Assembly (NCBI RefSeq): GCF_002835805.1
Contig: NZ_PISE01000043.1
Span: 1-64,000 of the forward strand
Origin: Niallia nealsonii
GTDB lineage: Bacteria; Bacillota; Bacilli; Bacillales; Cytobacillaceae
Direction of reading: 5' to 3'
Length of the DNA stretch: 64,000 nucleotides
The notes beneath the pieces were generated by a model that was given only the letters and a program-made list of their open reading frames with translations, was not told where the DNA came from and ran no database searches. Below are positions 63,400 through 64,000 of the stretch, one piece after another. A program made the translations under genes and the position numbers. Positions within the stretch are counted from its first letter, which is position 1. The number at the start of each line of letters is the position of its first letter.

Positions 63400-64000
63400 G
63401 TGACAAAAGAAAAAATACTTATTATTGAAGATGAACAAAAAATTGCTAGAGTGCTGTCAATGGAATTAGAATTTGAGGGATATGCTACGGAAAGTGTGTA
63501 TACAGGAACAGAAGGATTAAACAAGGTGATGGAATCTCCCTGGAGTCTTGTTTTACTTGATGTAATGCTTCCTGAAATAAGTGGTTTGGAGGTACTGCGA
63601 AGAATAAGAAATGCAGGGAATAATGTACCTGTTATTTTGTTGACTGCAAGAGATTCTATTCCAGATAAAGTGGCAGGATTAGATGTAGGTGCAAACGATT
63701 ATGTGACAAAACCATTTCAGATTGAAGAATTGCTTGCAAGAATTCGTGCGAGTCTTAGAGTGCAGCAGCAAATATTGAAACAAGAGCAGGAAAAAATTCT
63801 TCAGGTGGAGGATTTGCAAGTTTTTGTAAAATCATATGCGGTCATGCGGGCAAATAAGAAAATTGATTTAACACCACGCGAATTTGAATTATTGGTTTAT
63901 TTGCTTGAAAATAAAAATATTGTGCTATCTAGGGAGCAAATTTTAAACAATGTGTGGGGATATGATTATATTGGCGATACCAATGTAGTGGATGTGTATA
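63400..64000 (+). CDS. OmpR/PhoB-type response regulator (cut by window end)
   Basis: First 200 codons. Receiver domain with IIEDEQKIARVL, phosphate Asp in LVLLDVMLPEISG, Thr in ILLTARD and Lys in YVTKPFQIEELL; then a winged helix begins (KIDLTPREFELLVYLLENKN IVLSREQIL). Only the last ~25 residues are missing. GTG start with AGGCGGTGA 7 bases upstream. A sensor kinase should follow outside the window. Confidence 0.93.
   Translation, partial: MTKEKILIIEDEQKIARVLSMELEFEGYATESVYTGTEGLNKVMESPWSLVLLDVMLPEISGLEVLRRIRNAGNNVPVILLTARDSIPDKVAGLDVGANDYVTKPFQIEELLARIRASLRVQQQILKQEQEKILQVEDLQVFVKSYAVMRANKKIDLTPREFELLVYLLENKNIVLSREQILNNVWGYDYIGDTNVVDVY

Overview
The window is a stretch of chromosome from a low-GC, endospore-forming Bacillaceae. 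I infer this from the SOS cluster lexA-yneA-yneB, the sporulation genes (sirA, a Spo0E-like phosphatase, sspP, cwlJ), lipoteichoic acid synthase, the GSI-alpha glutamine synthetase, AGGAGG-type ribosome binding sites and many TTG/GTG starts. Gene order partly follows the Bacillus subtilis lexA-to-citB region (lexA, yneA, yneB, ynzC, tkt, sirA, yneF, Spo0E-like, ccdA, yneI, yneJ ... Hsp20/CotM-like, sspP, citB), with blocks from elsewhere interposed. I cannot name the species. No rRNA, tRNA or CRISPR array was seen.

Layout. 1-3150: ROK kinase, CwlJ, YbaK/EbsC deacylase, RlaP-type nucleotidyltransferase. 3335-9332: an AbrB-like remnant, SOS module, DUF896, transketolase, SirA, YneF. 9271-19621: a 10.2-kb integrated element bounded by a perfect 110-bp direct repeat made of the 3' end of yneF. 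It looks like a decayed prophage. It keeps a tyrosine recombinase, a truncated SinI-like anti-repressor fused to a broken tail-protein gene, a lysis cassette (XhlA, a holin with an in-frame stop, an M15 endolysin), then a distal module of FtsK-like ATPase, replication-relaxation protein, a pilin-like membrane protein, a zinc-ribbon protein and a tandemly duplicated pair of ~50-aa genes. 20217-22667: Spo0E-like phosphatase and the ccdA-yneI-yneJ set. 22937-25754: a dead IS3-family element next to a holin-like/DUF1659/DUF2922/YvrJ small-gene cluster. 26031-30714: cold shock protein, SbcD, SbcC. 31440-36405: LysM-NlpC/P60 hydrolase, glutamate/dicarboxylate symporter and the GlnK-GlnL two-component system. 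36669-49161: M15 peptidase, M42 peptidase, LtaS, an MFS pseudogene, HelD, a 1119-aa polytopic membrane protein, and a class D sortase with its LPNTA substrate. 49421-54992: ABC-F protein, a PNPOx-family protein divergent from a MocR regulator, a small membrane protein, an Hsp20-like protein, SspP and a helical protein. 55287-64000: aconitase, rhodanese, D-2-hydroxyacid dehydrogenase, glutamine synthetase, Mn-dependent pyrophosphatase and the start of an OmpR-type regulator.

Features beyond ordinary genes. (i) A dispersed family of structured repeats (five copies: 19776, 22767, 31262, 40847 truncated, 58833). All lie directly 3' of TTTAT, several in terminator U-tracts, and share hairpins and ends; one copy is the leader of a cell-wall hydrolase gene. 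(ii) A perfect 42-bp palindrome that overlaps the Shine-Dalgarno sequence of the 1119-aa membrane protein. (iii) The A1-B1-A2-B2 micro-gene array at the right end of the prophage. (iv) An integrase whose ribosome binding site and start codon lie in a terminator hairpin captured with the attachment site.
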